This document shows positions 1 through 8,263 of a stretch of 64,000 bases of DNA, piece by piece. The position numbers and the translations under genes are program-made. Source of the stretch: 54-19 sp038210655 (GTDB lineage Bacteria > Chloroflexota > Chloroflexia > Chloroheliales > Chloroheliaceae); assembly GCA_038210655.1 (NCBI GenBank), contig JBBQWM010000025.1:28192-92191 (forward strand). Reading direction: 5' to 3'. Positions within the stretch are counted from its first letter, which is position 1. Each line of letters begins with the position of its first letter. A model generated the notes under the pieces. The model had not been told where the DNA came from. It ran no database searches and saw only the letters and a program-made list of their open reading frames with translations.

Positions 1-65
1 TTCACAAGCGGCCCGTTGCCGCTTCGACTGTGTCAGTCTAGCATACCGACTTAGGAGCGTCAAAC

Positions 66-332
66 CTACGCAAAATCATCCTCGTCCGCGAAAGCTTCTT
101 CGTCAGCGCTAAACTCTTCCTGGCTGACCTGACTGACCCGTAGTTCGGCTTTATCTAGCAAACTCTCGCAATGCTGGGAAAGTAGCATGCCTTCCTCGTA
201 AAGGGCCAGCGAGTCTTCCAGGCTCAAATTGCCCTTTTCGAGCTTCCCGGCCATTTCGTTCAACCGCTCGTAGGCTTCCTCGAAACTGAGTTGGGCGATG
301 CCCGCTTCGTCCAACCGGCCTTTAGTTTTCAC
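66..332 (-). CDS. xseB: Exodeoxyribonuclease VII small subunit
   Basis: Small subunit of exonuclease VII, which together with XseA degrades single-stranded DNA in the cytoplasm. The 88-residue product has the family's helical hairpin core (LSFEEAYERLNEMAGKLEKG, then SLEDSLALYEEGM) and an acidic tail rich in Glu/Asp, as is usual for XseB. Length is normal. xseA is not next to it on the upstream side, where the next gene is divergent; anything downstream lies off the window. A degenerate repeat resembling 'ACAGGATTAACAGGAT' (about 355-386) sits just upstream of the start. Confidence 0.93.
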   Translation of the reverse strand: MKTKGRLDEAGIAQLSFEEAYERLNEMAGKLEKGNLSLEDSLALYEEGMLLSQHCESLLDKAELRVSQVSQEEFSADEEAFADEDDFA

Positions 333-611
333 CTTAATATCCTCCTCAAGAATTAACAGGGATGTACAGGATTAACAGGATAAAATCATTCCAGGCGAAT
401 TGATTATATCATTGGACTCTACCGCGTCCCGTCTATAGCCTCTCCCTTTTATTCGCTAGTCTAGCACCCAATTTTAGCACATCTGAGCCGAAAATTCAGA
501 GCGCTTTAGAAATTCTCTCTTATAGGGTACAATATTAATCGGTAGAGTTTGCAAGGCAAAGCTCTATCCGTTTTACGGGCTGCCACTAAAGCATTTAACA
601 GGAGGACCACC

Positions 612-923
612 ATGTTAGATAAAAGTAAGCCGGAACAACTGGAAAAGATCACCCTGAATTTGCCAACCTCAGTTTTGAAGTTACTGGATAGTCTATCGAC
701 GGAGCAACCGTCGGATCGCAGTGCGAGGCTAGAGCGGCTAATTTGCGAAATGGTTCAGGAGCGCTTTGAAACCGAAATGCGCGAGGGCTATCTTGCTAAC
801 GCGGAAGAGGATCGACAAATAGCCGAAGAACTCTTTCCACTTGCGTTTGAAAATTGGCCTGAAGTAGATCATATGAGGGTAGACAAAGTCTTGAAAGCCA
901 GACTCGGTTTTAGACAATTTTAG
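612..923 (+). CDS. RHH antitoxin of MazE/EndoAI type, with a MazF C-terminal scar
   Basis: Ribbon-helix-helix protein of 103 residues. The start at 612 is chosen over the upstream ATG at 549 because AGGAGG (600-605) precedes it at proper spacing. The N-terminus has the RHH strand and helices (KITLNLPTSVLKLLDSL, then a second helix ending in CEMVQERFETEMREGYLANAE). The MREGYLANAE segment is shared with the paralogue at 1781 and resembles the toxin-binding helix of Bacillus EndoAI. The last 20 residues (DHMRVDKVLKARLGF) do not belong to an antitoxin. They resemble the C-terminal helix of MazF toxins (M-x-x-VD-x-AL-x-x-SLGL). I infer that a deletion joined mazE to the end of mazF in frame, leaving an orphan antitoxin-like regulator. 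Confidence 0.8.
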   Translation: MLDKSKPEQLEKITLNLPTSVLKLLDSLSTEQPSDRSARLERLICEMVQERFETEMREGYLANAEEDRQIAEELFPLAFENWPEVDHMRVDKVLKARLGFRQF

Positions 924-926
924 CCA

Positions 927-1643
927 ATGGTAGCAGTCCAAATTCGGTACAGCAATGAGACCTGTTACATAATAGGCGAGTTTTGGGAGATCGTTGACCG
1001 TCTCAAGGCTAACCAGGCTCGCTTTCGGTTTCGGGCCAGGCGTTGGCGTTGGCCGGATAGTCGGGTCGCGCTCGAAAGCACGATGCAGCCCTACCCAGTG
1101 CTGGACGTTAGTTTCGGGGAGGCCCAGCAACTACAACTGGCCTACGACCGCCTTCATATTGCACCCACCCAGCAATGGATCAGGACGCAGCGCCACTCGG
1201 TGCAACTTGCGGTCGAATGGTGGGAGGCAACCCGCCTAAAAACTACCCCCAAAAGTCAAAAAGAATTTGCTACCCTTCAGGAACGCGCTACCGTTGCCCT
1301 TGCTTCTATAGACCTTACGCCCACCGAGCTAGATCGACAGCAAGTGACGGCGCTCCAACAAATGCGCCGCCTGATCGAAAAATATGAGGACCGTATCGTC
1401 AAGTGGGTCGGGGAGCGCACCAAGACCCGCCGACGAGAGCAAGTGCTGGCCCGTTTTGAGGCCGAAATGGGCCTGAGCCAGGCGAATTTGTTGGAAGTGG
1501 AAATCGAGCGGGGTGCAGCACGTCAAGCTCTTTACGAAGAACTGGGCGGGTTGGAATGGACTCCGCCAGAAATTAGCGAACTGAAGGCCGCCGCCCGCCT
1601 GCTGCTCAAGGAACATAAGAAAGCGCAAAAGAAGGCTGTTTAG
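927..1643 (+). CDS. Hypothetical protein, helical and charged
   Basis: I do not recognise this family. The 238-residue product starts three bases after the stop of the antitoxin-like gene, so the two are probably co-transcribed. The N-terminal 90 residues are rich in Arg/Trp (FRFRARRWRWPDSR) and look globular. Residues from about 100 on are almost wholly helical and charged, with long runs of Glu/Arg/Lys/Leu typical of coiled coil, ending in a Lys-rich tail. There is no signal peptide, membrane segment or catalytic motif that I can name. Confidence 0.7.
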   Translation: MVAVQIRYSNETCYIIGEFWEIVDRLKANQARFRFRARRWRWPDSRVALESTMQPYPVLDVSFGEAQQLQLAYDRLHIAPTQQWIRTQRHSVQLAVEWWEATRLKTTPKSQKEFATLQERATVALASIDLTPTELDRQQVTALQQMRRLIEKYEDRIVKWVGERTKTRRREQVLARFEAEMGLSQANLLEVEIERGAARQALYEELGGLEWTPPEISELKAAARLLLKEHKKAQKKAV

Positions 1644-1693
1644 TTCTTTGTAACCTTTATTGCTTGATCTTAAGGAAAACTGAACAATCAAGC

Positions 1694-1722
1694 TTTGTGA
1701 TGGTTTTCAAAGGTAGTATAAT
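1694..1722 (+). promoter_or_regulatory. Probable promoter of the second antitoxin gene
   Basis: A consensus -10 TATAAT at 1717-1722 with a weak -35 (TTTGTG, 1694-1699) at 17 bp, upstream of the ATG at 1781. It suggests separate transcription of the second mazE-like gene. Confidence 0.5.
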
Positions 1723-1780
1723 GGGGTAGGATAAAGACAGCTTACAAAATTAGACGGCTGCAACAAATCAGGGGTGCATA

Positions 1781-2059
1781 ATGGCAAATTCTACGGCTTT
1801 AGATCGGTCAAAAAAAGTTACAATCAGTTTACCGGCCTCTCTTTTAGAGATTATAGATAATCTCGCTCAGGAACGTAAGGAGAGCCGTAGCGTTATTATA
1901 GCTGAAATGGTGCGTAAGATAGCTGATGAAGAGTTTGAGGCAGAAATGCGTGAAGGCTATCTTGCTAATGCTGAATTTGCCAAACAGTTAGCGGAAGAAG
2001 ATATGGAGGCCGGTAATGAGAACTGGCCTGAATGGGTGGATACTTCTCATAAAAGCTAA
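1781..2059 (+). CDS. RHH antitoxin of MazE/EndoAI type
   Basis: Ribbon-helix-helix antitoxin-like protein of 92 residues: VTISLPASLLEIIDNLAQ forms the DNA-binding strand and first helix, and MREGYLANAEFAKQLAEED matches the segment that wraps the toxin in EndoAI/MazE pairs. It is a paralogue of the product at 612. Its partner toxin follows directly (2072-2263) but is broken, so this antitoxin is now an orphan and may act only as a DNA-binding repressor. Confidence 0.85.
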   Translation: MANSTALDRSKKVTISLPASLLEIIDNLAQERKESRSVIIAEMVRKIADEEFEAEMREGYLANAEFAKQLAEEDMEAGNENWPEWVDTSHKS

Positions 2060-2071
2060 GGATATAGGCTT

Positions 2072-2263
2072 GTGGCAACGTTCGAGATAAGACGCGGTGA
2101 CATTTTCATTGTGGATTTTAGTACTTCCCAAGGCTTTGAGATAAAAGGAAAACGGCCTGCTCTGGTCATCCAAAATGATATTATGAATCCACCCATTGGC
2201 AAATTGAAACCTGATAAGATGCTTTAAGTAGATAAAGCCCTGAGAATTAGTCTGGCGTTGTAA
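2072..2263 (+). pseudogene. mazF/pemK toxin remnant
   Basis: Reading from GTG at 2072 gives the MazF N-terminus: RRGDIFIVDFSTSQGFEIKG then KRPALVIQND. After 'MN' the sequence jumps to PPIGKLKPDKML, the penultimate part of MazF, so roughly 50-60 central residues are deleted. A TAA (2225-2227) then interrupts the C-terminal helix, but the same frame continues VDKALRISLAL to a stop at 2261-2263. The Shine-Dalgarno TAAGGA overlaps the antitoxin stop codon, the normal arrangement of a mazEF operon. The conserved Arg of RRGD and the RPALVIQND strand remain, but the product cannot be a full RNase. Confidence 0.85.
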
Positions 2264-2439
2264 ACCTTGATGATTTGTTACGGTAAAAAGTTTTGAGTCT
2301 GGCTTAAGGGCTTGACGCTAGGCTCACTATCATATAGACTCCGGGTTGTGCCTCTGAAAGTGGCGCAACTTTTTATTTCTTTACAAAAGAGCGTTTTAGA
2401 AAAGGGTGAGATACTTTCGCCTGGAAAGAATGTTGTAGC

Positions 2440-3345
2440 ATGGAAATCGAAGGCAGCCAGCGCGAGATAGATAGGCACGTCGGGACTAATGGGCATCGGT
2501 CGGACTTAGCCGGGGTCGAAACGGCTAGAAACAAAGCCCGCACAGACGAGATTTTTTTATCGGTGGTCATCCCCGCCTATAACGAGGAACGTCGCCTCCC
2601 TGCGACCCTCGGCACTGCTTTAGAATGGCTGGATCGTCAGCCCTACCGGTCGGAAATGCTGGTGGTAGACGATGGAAGCGAAGACGGAACCGTGCAGGTC
2701 ATCGACCAGACCCTCAAAGAGCGGGGCGATCAGGAAAATAGCGCCTGCCAGTTGCAATTGGTTGCCAACGAACACCGGGGCAAGGGCTTCGCAGTCCGCA
2801 CCGGGATGCTACGCGGTCAGGGTAAGTATATCCTTTTCTCGGACGCGGATTTTTCGACCCCACTTGGCGACGTGGAAAAGCTGCTGGTATGGCTCGAACA
2901 GGGCTACGATGTGGCAATCGGTAGCCGCGAAGGTCAGGATGCGCGGCGCTACGATGAACCGTTCTATCGGCACTTGATGGGCCGGGTTTTTAACTTGCTG
3001 GTGCGGGTCATGACTTTTACCCGCTTCCAGGATACCCAGTGCGGCTTTAAGGCTTTTACTCGCGCCTCAGCCCACGATTTATTCAAAGGGGTTCAGCTTT
3101 ATGGCGAAGGTAGCCGCACAGTAAAGGGCGCAATGGTGACGGGTTTTGACGTGGAGATTCTCTTTTTGGCCCGCAAGAAAGGCTACCGGGTGCGCGAAGT
3201 CCCGGTGCAGTGGTATCATGTCGCCGGTAGCAAAGTCAACCCGGTCAAAGACTCGCTCAGGATGATCCGGGATGTGGTAAAAGTACGGCTCAACGACCTG
3301 CTTGGTGTGTACAAGGTTAAAGAGGGTGACGTGAGACACAGATGA
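2440..3345 (+). CDS. Glycosyltransferase family 2, dolichyl-phosphate glucosyltransferase-like
   Basis: GT-A fold glycosyltransferase of 301 residues. Domain motifs are in order: SVVIPAYNEERRLPATL at the start of the Rossmann half, LVVDDGSEDGT for nucleotide-sugar binding, FSDADFSTP as the metal-binding DxD region, and DTQCGFKAF, which is typical of the ALG5/polyprenyl-phosphate glucosyltransferase branch. It probably moves a hexose from a nucleotide sugar to a polyprenyl phosphate at the cytoplasmic membrane face; no transmembrane segment is present. The last residues (VRHR and the stop) lie within a dispersed 'CACAGATGAACACGGATGAAC' type repeat. Confidence 0.85.
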   Translation: MEIEGSQREIDRHVGTNGHRSDLAGVETARNKARTDEIFLSVVIPAYNEERRLPATLGTALEWLDRQPYRSEMLVVDDGSEDGTVQVIDQTLKERGDQENSACQLQLVANEHRGKGFAVRTGMLRGQGKYILFSDADFSTPLGDVEKLLVWLEQGYDVAIGSREGQDARRYDEPFYRHLMGRVFNLLVRVMTFTRFQDTQCGFKAFTRASAHDLFKGVQLYGEGSRTVKGAMVTGFDVEILFLARKKGYRVREVPVQWYHVAGSKVNPVKDSLRMIRDVVKVRLNDLLGVYKVKEGDVRHR

Positions 3346-3455
3346 ACACGGATGAACAATGCAGAATTAAGAATGATGAATGCAGAATAATAAATGCAAA
3401 ATAAATGCAAAATAGCATCAAGCGCGAAGCATGTATTGTAATCTGAAATCTAAAA

Positions 3456-3557
3456 TAACTACTCAGGCCGGGCGACCACATAGGGTCGCCCCCCTACGAT
3501 AGATTTTGGGTGGGGGCGACCCTATGTGGTCGCCCAAAGGGTTAGGCTGAGTAGTTA
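3456..3557. repeat. Palindromic intergenic element with TAACTACTCAG ends
   Basis: The outer inverted repeat is TAACTACTCAG (3456-3466) and CTGAGTAGTTA (3547-3557). Inside is a long palindrome built on GGGCGACCACATAGGGTCGCC and its reverse complement. Related elements lie at 33286-33386 and 46381-46522. It sits in the convergent gap between the GT2 and PfkB genes, where its hairpin could also end transcripts. The rest of 3346-3623 is simple dispersed repeat ('ATTCTGCATTCTG', 'TTCATCCGTGTTCATC') with no gene seen. Confidence 0.75.
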
Positions 3558-3623
3558 CTTACGATTTACGATTGTGGGTGCAGATGTTCTATTCTGCATT
3601 CTGCCTTCTGACTTCTGCATTGT

Positions 3624-4508
3624 TCATCCATGTTCATCCGTCCTATCTGTGTTCATCTGTGTTATCTCTCCCCTCCTCCTCCTCACCTCTTCCCGACCCG
3701 GCATACCCGTCGCACCCGGTCGTTCTATACTACAGGCCGCCGCCGCATTAGCAAAGCGGGCCGCTTCGATTGGGTCAGCGCTAGAACCTAGTTGGAGCAA
3801 GAAAGCCGCCGCAAAAACATCTCCCGCGCCGGTCGGGTCAATCTCTTGCGCCGGATAAGCCGGAACTTGCCTCATCTGCCCATTGTAATAGAGTTTGCAA
3901 CCCCTCGGCCCTTGTGTACAGACTACCAATCGGCACAGCCGAACAAATTCCGCCAGCATCGCCTGACCTGCCGGGCCACGTGGCAAATCTTCCTCGCTCA
4001 AAATCAAAGCTGCCACCTGTGGCAACAACTCTGCCGCATTTGCCCACTCTACTGCCCGCACCTGCCCGGTTTCGCCACTCCACTCCCGCATAAAGCCCTG
4101 TGGCGTAACCCCAATCAACGCCCCTGGAAATAACTTAACCAGACCTGGCCCGCACTCTTGTGCCACCGGCCCAAGATGAACAATCTCGACCCGTCCGCGC
4201 TGCCATTCTTCCGGCACATCACCCGGCCCAATAACTGGCGCGACCGCCCGCACATACTGCACCCGGCCTTCCGGTCGGTAAACATTCTCGAAAATAGTAG
4301 CCACTGCCGTCTGTGGCCCTCGGATGTCAATATCTTTGTACAAAGCCAACTCGCGCACCACTGCCGGAGCCGCCGTCACAATCCCAACCTTTGCGCCCAA
4401 ATTACGAGCCGCCAAAGCCGCAAACGTCACCGTCCCGCCCGGCCTAAAACTGCCGTCAGGTAACAAATCTTTTGTAATATGGCCTATTGCAATGTAGTTT
4501 GGTGTCAT
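3624..4508 (-). CDS. PfkB-family carbohydrate kinase
   Basis: Ribokinase-like sugar or nucleoside kinase of 294 residues. The N-terminal GHITKDLLPDGSFRPGGT matches the substrate-binding start of the fold. The PfkB signature 2, DPTGAGDVFAAAF, is at about residues 228-240, with the anion-hole glycines and catalytic Asp. The substrate cannot be named from sequence. The last ten residues (MNTDRTDEHG) are encoded by a dispersed repeat that also supplies the stop codon, so the natural C-terminus seems to have been replaced after EVRRRRGEI. Confidence 0.85.
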   Translation of the reverse strand: MTPNYIAIGHITKDLLPDGSFRPGGTVTFAALAARNLGAKVGIVTAAPAVVRELALYKDIDIRGPQTAVATIFENVYRPEGRVQYVRAVAPVIGPGDVPEEWQRGRVEIVHLGPVAQECGPGLVKLFPGALIGVTPQGFMREWSGETGQVRAVEWANAAELLPQVAALILSEEDLPRGPAGQAMLAEFVRLCRLVVCTQGPRGCKLYYNGQMRQVPAYPAQEIDPTGAGDVFAAAFLLQLGSSADPIEAARFANAAAACSIERPGATGMPGREEVRRRRGEITQMNTDRTDEHG

Positions 4509-4595
4509 TTGATTTGTAATCAGAGGAATGAATATAATGGAAATAAAATTGAGGTCTAAAGGGCGACCATAAAAGCCGCCCTCTTGCGTCAGGCT

Positions 4596-5450
4596 CTACT
4601 TCGGGAAGATCGTCACCTTGCGCTCTTCCCCTTCGCCAAAGCTCTCGCTGCGGATATAAGGGTGATCAAGTAGCGCAATATGTACCAAACGGCGCTCGTG
4701 GGCGGGCATCGGTTCGAGCGTGATCGGCTGTCGGGTCGCCATCACCTGATCGGCCATGCGGTGCGCCAGATTAATCAAGTTCGCTTTACGGCGGGTGCGA
4801 TAGCCCTCCACATCAAGCATAACCTTGCCCCAGGTGCGGGTCTTTTTGTTCATTATCAGGTTGAACATATACTGCAAATCGGTTAGCGCCTCGCCCCGTC
4901 GCCCGATCAGCATCCCCAGATCGTTGCCGAGCAGATTGATCGTCACGACCGGCGATTGGGTATCTTCCTCGCCGTTCTCATCCGGTTCAGGCGGCAAAAA
5001 CTCAACCTGCGGTCGGGCTGTAATCCGCATCCGGCGCAACAAATTGGTTATCACATCGCGGCCCAGGTCGGCCAATTCATTCGGAGCGAAAGCCCGCGCC
5101 CTGGGAGCCTGTTCCATTGGCGTACTTGGCGGTATCATAATCGGGGGCATCGCTGGCTGTCCCATCGGCATCGGCTGTCCCATCGGCGGGATTGGCTGAC
5201 GCTGGGCCGGGATCGGTTGGCCCATCACAGGCTGACCGGGATAATACGGTTGGGGTGGAACCGTCGGGCGTAACCCTGGCTGCCGAACTGTAACCCGCAC
5301 CAGCGCATCTTCGGCTCCCGCCCCCAACACCCCTGGCTTACCCGGTTCCAGCACTTCCACATCCACTTCTTCATAGCTGCGGCCTAGCCGCGACAATGCA
5401 ATCCGCACGGCCTCATCTACAGTACGAGCCTGTACCTCAACATTTTGCAT
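4596..5450 (-). CDS. khpB: RNA-binding protein KhpB/Jag (SpoIIIJ-associated)
   Basis: Cytoplasmic RNA-binding protein that pairs with KhpA in other bacteria and is linked to cell elongation and YidC. The order is a Jag_N domain (residues 1-55, VEVQARTVDEAVRIALSRLG), a linker very rich in Pro/Met/Gln (about 70-125), a KH domain (LGMLIGRRGEALTDLQYM around the GxxG loop) and an R3H domain (ANLINLAHRMADQVMATRQ, then MPAHERRLVH). It lies downstream of yidC, the usual order. The length of 284 is long only because of the linker. Confidence 0.93.
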   Translation of the reverse strand: MQNVEVQARTVDEAVRIALSRLGRSYEEVDVEVLEPGKPGVLGAGAEDALVRVTVRQPGLRPTVPPQPYYPGQPVMGQPIPAQRQPIPPMGQPMPMGQPAMPPIMIPPSTPMEQAPRARAFAPNELADLGRDVITNLLRRMRITARPQVEFLPPEPDENGEEDTQSPVVTINLLGNDLGMLIGRRGEALTDLQYMFNLIMNKKTRTWGKVMLDVEGYRTRRKANLINLAHRMADQVMATRQPITLEPMPAHERRLVHIALLDHPYIRSESFGEGEERKVTIFPK

Positions 5451-5578
5451 AGGTAATTCTGTCTCCTCCTAAATGGTAGGGCCGGTGTAGTAAATTGGCC
5501 CCCCTAACCTGTTGATTGAGGGCGGGTGGGACAATAATTAAATCCCGCCCCGACAATCCAAACCACTATCCCCTAAAA

Positions 5579-6790
5579 CTACTTCTTCTTACTGCGGTTA
5601 TTCGTACTGGTAGTATTGGTACTGCTGGTAGTATTGGTTGTGCCATTCCCCGGCACTCCCCCACTCTTTTTTGGTGGTCGCCGATTTAGATTCTGGTAGG
5701 CCTGCCGAATGGCTTCCTCCTGGTTGGCGGCTCTGGTCTCACTCTTAACCGGTGTAATACTTTCGACTGACTTCTTGATCGAGCCGGAAGTCCGTAGCGT
5801 ATCGCTGGCCCCGTTCGATTTGCGGCCAAAATTATTCTTTGGGGCGCTCTCTTCGCTTTCGACCCGCTCTACCACTACTTTATCGCTACCAGCATCTGCC
5901 GACGTATTCTCTTTAGAACCCTGCTCAGCTTTGACCCGTTCCTGGTTCTCCATCAACCGTTGCATCAAGCCCGGCTTGGCCGGCTTGCCGGTATCAGCCC
6001 GTTTTTTAAGCTCAACCTTCGGCAGTTCCTTGACCGGCAAAAATCCCAAACCCGGTAGATCGGTAAGCGACGCAAAACCTGTAATAAAGTACTGCTGAAC
6101 AGTGCTGAAAATACTGGTTGCAACCCAGTATAACACTGGGCCAGCCGGGAAATTAAGCGCCGTAAAGCCAAAGATAAGTGGCATCCACTGCATAATCCCA
6201 TTAATCCGGCGGGTTTGCTCATCGTGTCCGCCCCCTTTGGGGATCGCCATCTTCTGAGTCATAAACTGGAAGATAACCATCAAAACCGGTAGCACAAAAG
6301 TTGGGTCGGGCCGGGTCAAAAGCGGAACCCACAAAAAGCCCTTATCATCCAAAATAGTTGATGGGTTCGGGATAAACTGGTTCCACGACCGCTGCACCAG
6401 TTGTAAGGCCGGGTCGCCCAGCGAACGAGTCACTGCGCCGTAAACCGCGAAGAAGATCGGAATCTGAATCACAATTGGCAAACAACCTGCCGCCGGGTTG
6501 ACGCTATACTCGCTATAAAGCGCCATAATCTCAGCCTGTTTCTTCTGGCTCTTCTCAGGAGCCAGCCGTTCCCCGGCTTTGGTCTTATAGCGTTCGTTGA
6601 TCTCCTTGATGTAGGGCTGCAACTGTTGCATTGCCCGCGAACTACGCACTGCTTTGAGGGTCAGAGGCAGTAACATCAAGCGGATGGCAACCGTAAAAAG
6701 AATAATACCGATTGCGATATTACCGCCGAGAGCCAGAAACTTGATTACCTCAGCTAATCCGGCTACTATAGAACTCCAAATATCGGCCAC
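5579..6790 (-). CDS. yidC: Membrane protein insertase YidC/Oxa1
   Basis: Inserts and folds membrane proteins alone or with SecYEG. The protein lacks the large periplasmic domain of proteobacterial YidC, so it is the short Oxa1-like form. Core segments are visible: a first membrane helix (NIAIGIILFTVAIRLMLLPL) with the groove Arg in AIRLMLLPLTLKAVRSSRAM, a cytoplasmic helical hairpin, PAAGCLPIVIQIPIFFAVYG, and two later helices. The C-terminal 130 residues are hydrophilic and rich in Lys, Ser, Thr and Asn, ending in NNRSKKK, compatible with ribosome binding. Neighbours khpB, yidD and rnpA fit the standard operon. Confidence 0.95.
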   Translation of the reverse strand: MADIWSSIVAGLAEVIKFLALGGNIAIGIILFTVAIRLMLLPLTLKAVRSSRAMQQLQPYIKEINERYKTKAGERLAPEKSQKKQAEIMALYSEYSVNPAAGCLPIVIQIPIFFAVYGAVTRSLGDPALQLVQRSWNQFIPNPSTILDDKGFLWVPLLTRPDPTFVLPVLMVIFQFMTQKMAIPKGGGHDEQTRRINGIMQWMPLIFGFTALNFPAGPVLYWVATSIFSTVQQYFITGFASLTDLPGLGFLPVKELPKVELKKRADTGKPAKPGLMQRLMENQERVKAEQGSKENTSADAGSDKVVVERVESEESAPKNNFGRKSNGASDTLRTSGSIKKSVESITPVKSETRAANQEEAIRQAYQNLNRRPPKKSGGVPGNGTTNTTSSTNTTSTNNRSKKK

Positions 6791-6909
6791 TAAATACTGC
6801 CTCCTTATATTAGCTATCAGCCCTCAACTTACACTTATCAGCCTGGCTTTCTCTACCAAACAAACTAATAACCTGACTGCTAATTGTCGCTGATAACCGA
6901 TTACTGTCC

Positions 6910-7131
6910 TTATGGAACCGGGTCAAAACCACCAGGATGGAACGGTTGACACTTTGCTATTCGTCTAGCCGCCATCCAGCCCCCCTTAAACGCTCCGTAC
7001 TTCTGAATTGCCTCGTAACCATAATGAGAGCAAGTCGGATAGAAACGACAAGTGTTGGGAGCCATCACAGACAACAAACGACCAAATGTCCATTGATACA
7101 ACTTTATTATACCAAGAAAAAGGTATTTCAT
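6910..7131 (-). CDS. yidD: Membrane protein insertion efficiency factor YidD
   Basis: Small membrane-associated protein that assists YidC. It shows the family core LYQWTFGRLLSVMAPNTCRFYPTCSHYGYEA and the terminal PFHPGGFDPVP with conserved cysteines. I start it at 7131 (MKYLFLGIIKLYQW), which gives the usual 73 residues. The reading frame also stays open upstream, with possible starts at 7161 and 7173, and the Shine-Dalgarno AAAGGTG sits very close to the chosen ATG. Confidence 0.92.
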   Translation of the reverse strand: MKYLFLGIIKLYQWTFGRLLSVMAPNTCRFYPTCSHYGYEAIQKYGAFKGGWMAARRIAKCQPFHPGGFDPVP

Positions 7132-7433
7132 CACCTTTTGCGCTTTCCGCTTCGAGATCATCTTACAACACAAATAACTACGGATAAATACAGCTATTGT
7201 TACGTTATAGCGAACCTATTCTTGCCCAACGCCCCAACCATCCGGAACCACACCTCTTATAGCCTATCCGAAAAATCAATTTGTAAAACACCACTCCGCC
7301 AACTGACGGAACCCGGTCAGACATTGCTCCGCCAATCTACGGCCCCTTCATGCCTATACGACATTGCCCCGCCAATGGATTTTCCGTATAGGCCCTTATT
7401 CTAAATCATCCGTGTTCCTCCGTCTTATCTGTG
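7132..7433. other. Intergenic spacer between yidD and rnpA
   Basis: About 300 bp with no convincing gene. It carries two copies of the word CATTGCYCCGCCAAT (near 7322 and 7364), which recurs in altered form near 25170 and 27885, and near 7405-7436 the dispersed 'CATCCGTG...TATCTGTGTTA' repeat that provides the rnpA stop codon. Confidence 0.6.
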
Positions 7434-7826
7434 TTACCCGTCCCCCGCCTCACCCTTATGTGGGCGCTGGTTAACCTGGGCCGGAACAGACTCGATCAGT
7501 TTAGCTCTCCGCAGCAAATTCTCGACCGCCGCATCAATCGCCCAGAAATCGGTTTCCTCAGTCAGACTGTTACGCCCAATCCAAACCAAATCAAAGCCCT
7601 TTTTCAGTCCGGCATGGCGCACCCGCACCGCCTCGCGTAGCCTTCGCTTGAGCAGATTGCGCGTATGGGCTTTACCCAACCTTTTGCCGGTCGAAAAGCC
7701 ACACCGGGTTACTTCCAATCGATTTGGCGTAGCTGCCAGCACCAAAAGTGGATGCGCCCACGACTTGCCCCGACCCCGCACTTGCTGGAACTGGTAGCCT
7801 TTAGTCAGCCTGTAACTCTTTTTCAT
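7434..7826 (-). CDS. rnpA: Ribonuclease P protein component
   Basis: Protein subunit of RNase P, which helps the catalytic RNA cleave 5' leaders from pre-tRNAs. The start (KKSYRLTKGYQFQQVRGRGKSWAHPLLVL), CGFSTGKRLGKAHTRNLLKRRLREA (the RNR-type signature) and DLVWIGRN are diagnostic. The length of 130 is normal. The gene follows rpmH, as almost always. The last residues are read from a dispersed repeat. Confidence 0.96.
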   Translation of the reverse strand: MKKSYRLTKGYQFQQVRGRGKSWAHPLLVLAATPNRLEVTRCGFSTGKRLGKAHTRNLLKRRLREAVRVRHAGLKKGFDLVWIGRNSLTEETDFWAIDAAVENLLRRAKLIESVPAQVNQRPHKGEAGDG

Positions 7827-7902
7827 CCAGAATATTATATACCAGACGGCTAGAATTAGAAACGCCTGAAAACGCTTAATTAGCCAGGATTAATCTATAC
7901 AG

Positions 7903-7932
7903 CAAAAAAGCGAGCAGTTGGCCCGCTTTTTT
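7903..7932. terminator. Hairpin terminator between rpmH and rnpA
   Basis: A run of A, then GCGAGC-AGTTG-GCCCGC, then seven T. The stem has one mismatch and is flanked by A6 and T7, so it can act in either direction. It lies in the 275-bp gap between the rpmH stop and the rnpA start and may reduce read-through into rnpA. Nothing else is seen in 7854-8101. Confidence 0.65.
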
Positions 7933-8101
7933 TAGATATCAGCTATTAGACATCAGATTTCAGTTTAGAGCTTATCCCAGTAGTCGCTTTCTCCTACAAG
8001 GGCCATCTTTATAATCGCCCCCTACTACGATAGGTTCTTAACAAGCAGAAAAAGCTAACACCTGGTACCTTAATATCTAATATCTAATACCTAATCTCTC
8101 T

Positions 8102-8263
8102 TTAACGCGGCTCACGATGCTCGTGGCTCACTGTCAGCTTCCAGCGGCCTTTGGCGCGGCGCGATGTCACTACCGCCCGCCCATGCCGGTCGGACATGCG
8201 GGAAAGGAAGCCGTGTTTGCGGCGGCGCGGAATCCGCTTAGGTTGCCAGGTTCGTTTGGTCAT
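8102..8263 (-). CDS. rpmH: 50S ribosomal protein L34
   Basis: Translating the minus strand from ATG at 8263 gives 53 residues: MTKRTWQPKRIPRRRKHGFL, then SRMSDRHGRAVVTSRRAKGR and a short tail ending in HREPR. This is a clear bL34: TWQPKRxPRxRKHGFL and RAKGR are the family hallmarks. The tail WKLTVSHEHREPR is slightly longer than the E. coli form. A G-rich Shine-Dalgarno (GGGGGTGA) precedes the start. Confidence 0.96.
   Translation of the reverse strand: MTKRTWQPKRIPRRRKHGFLSRMSDRHGRAVVTSRRAKGRWKLTVSHEHREPR

Noticed and set aside
738..1130. 130-codon minus-strand frame opposite the antitoxin and hypothetical genes
   Set aside because: It spans two well-supported plus-strand genes and the gap between them, with no Shine-Dalgarno or family motif.
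5709..6098. 129-codon plus-strand frame within yidC
   Set aside because: Antisense shadow of the Ser/Lys-rich YidC tail; Leu/Ser-rich with no start signal.
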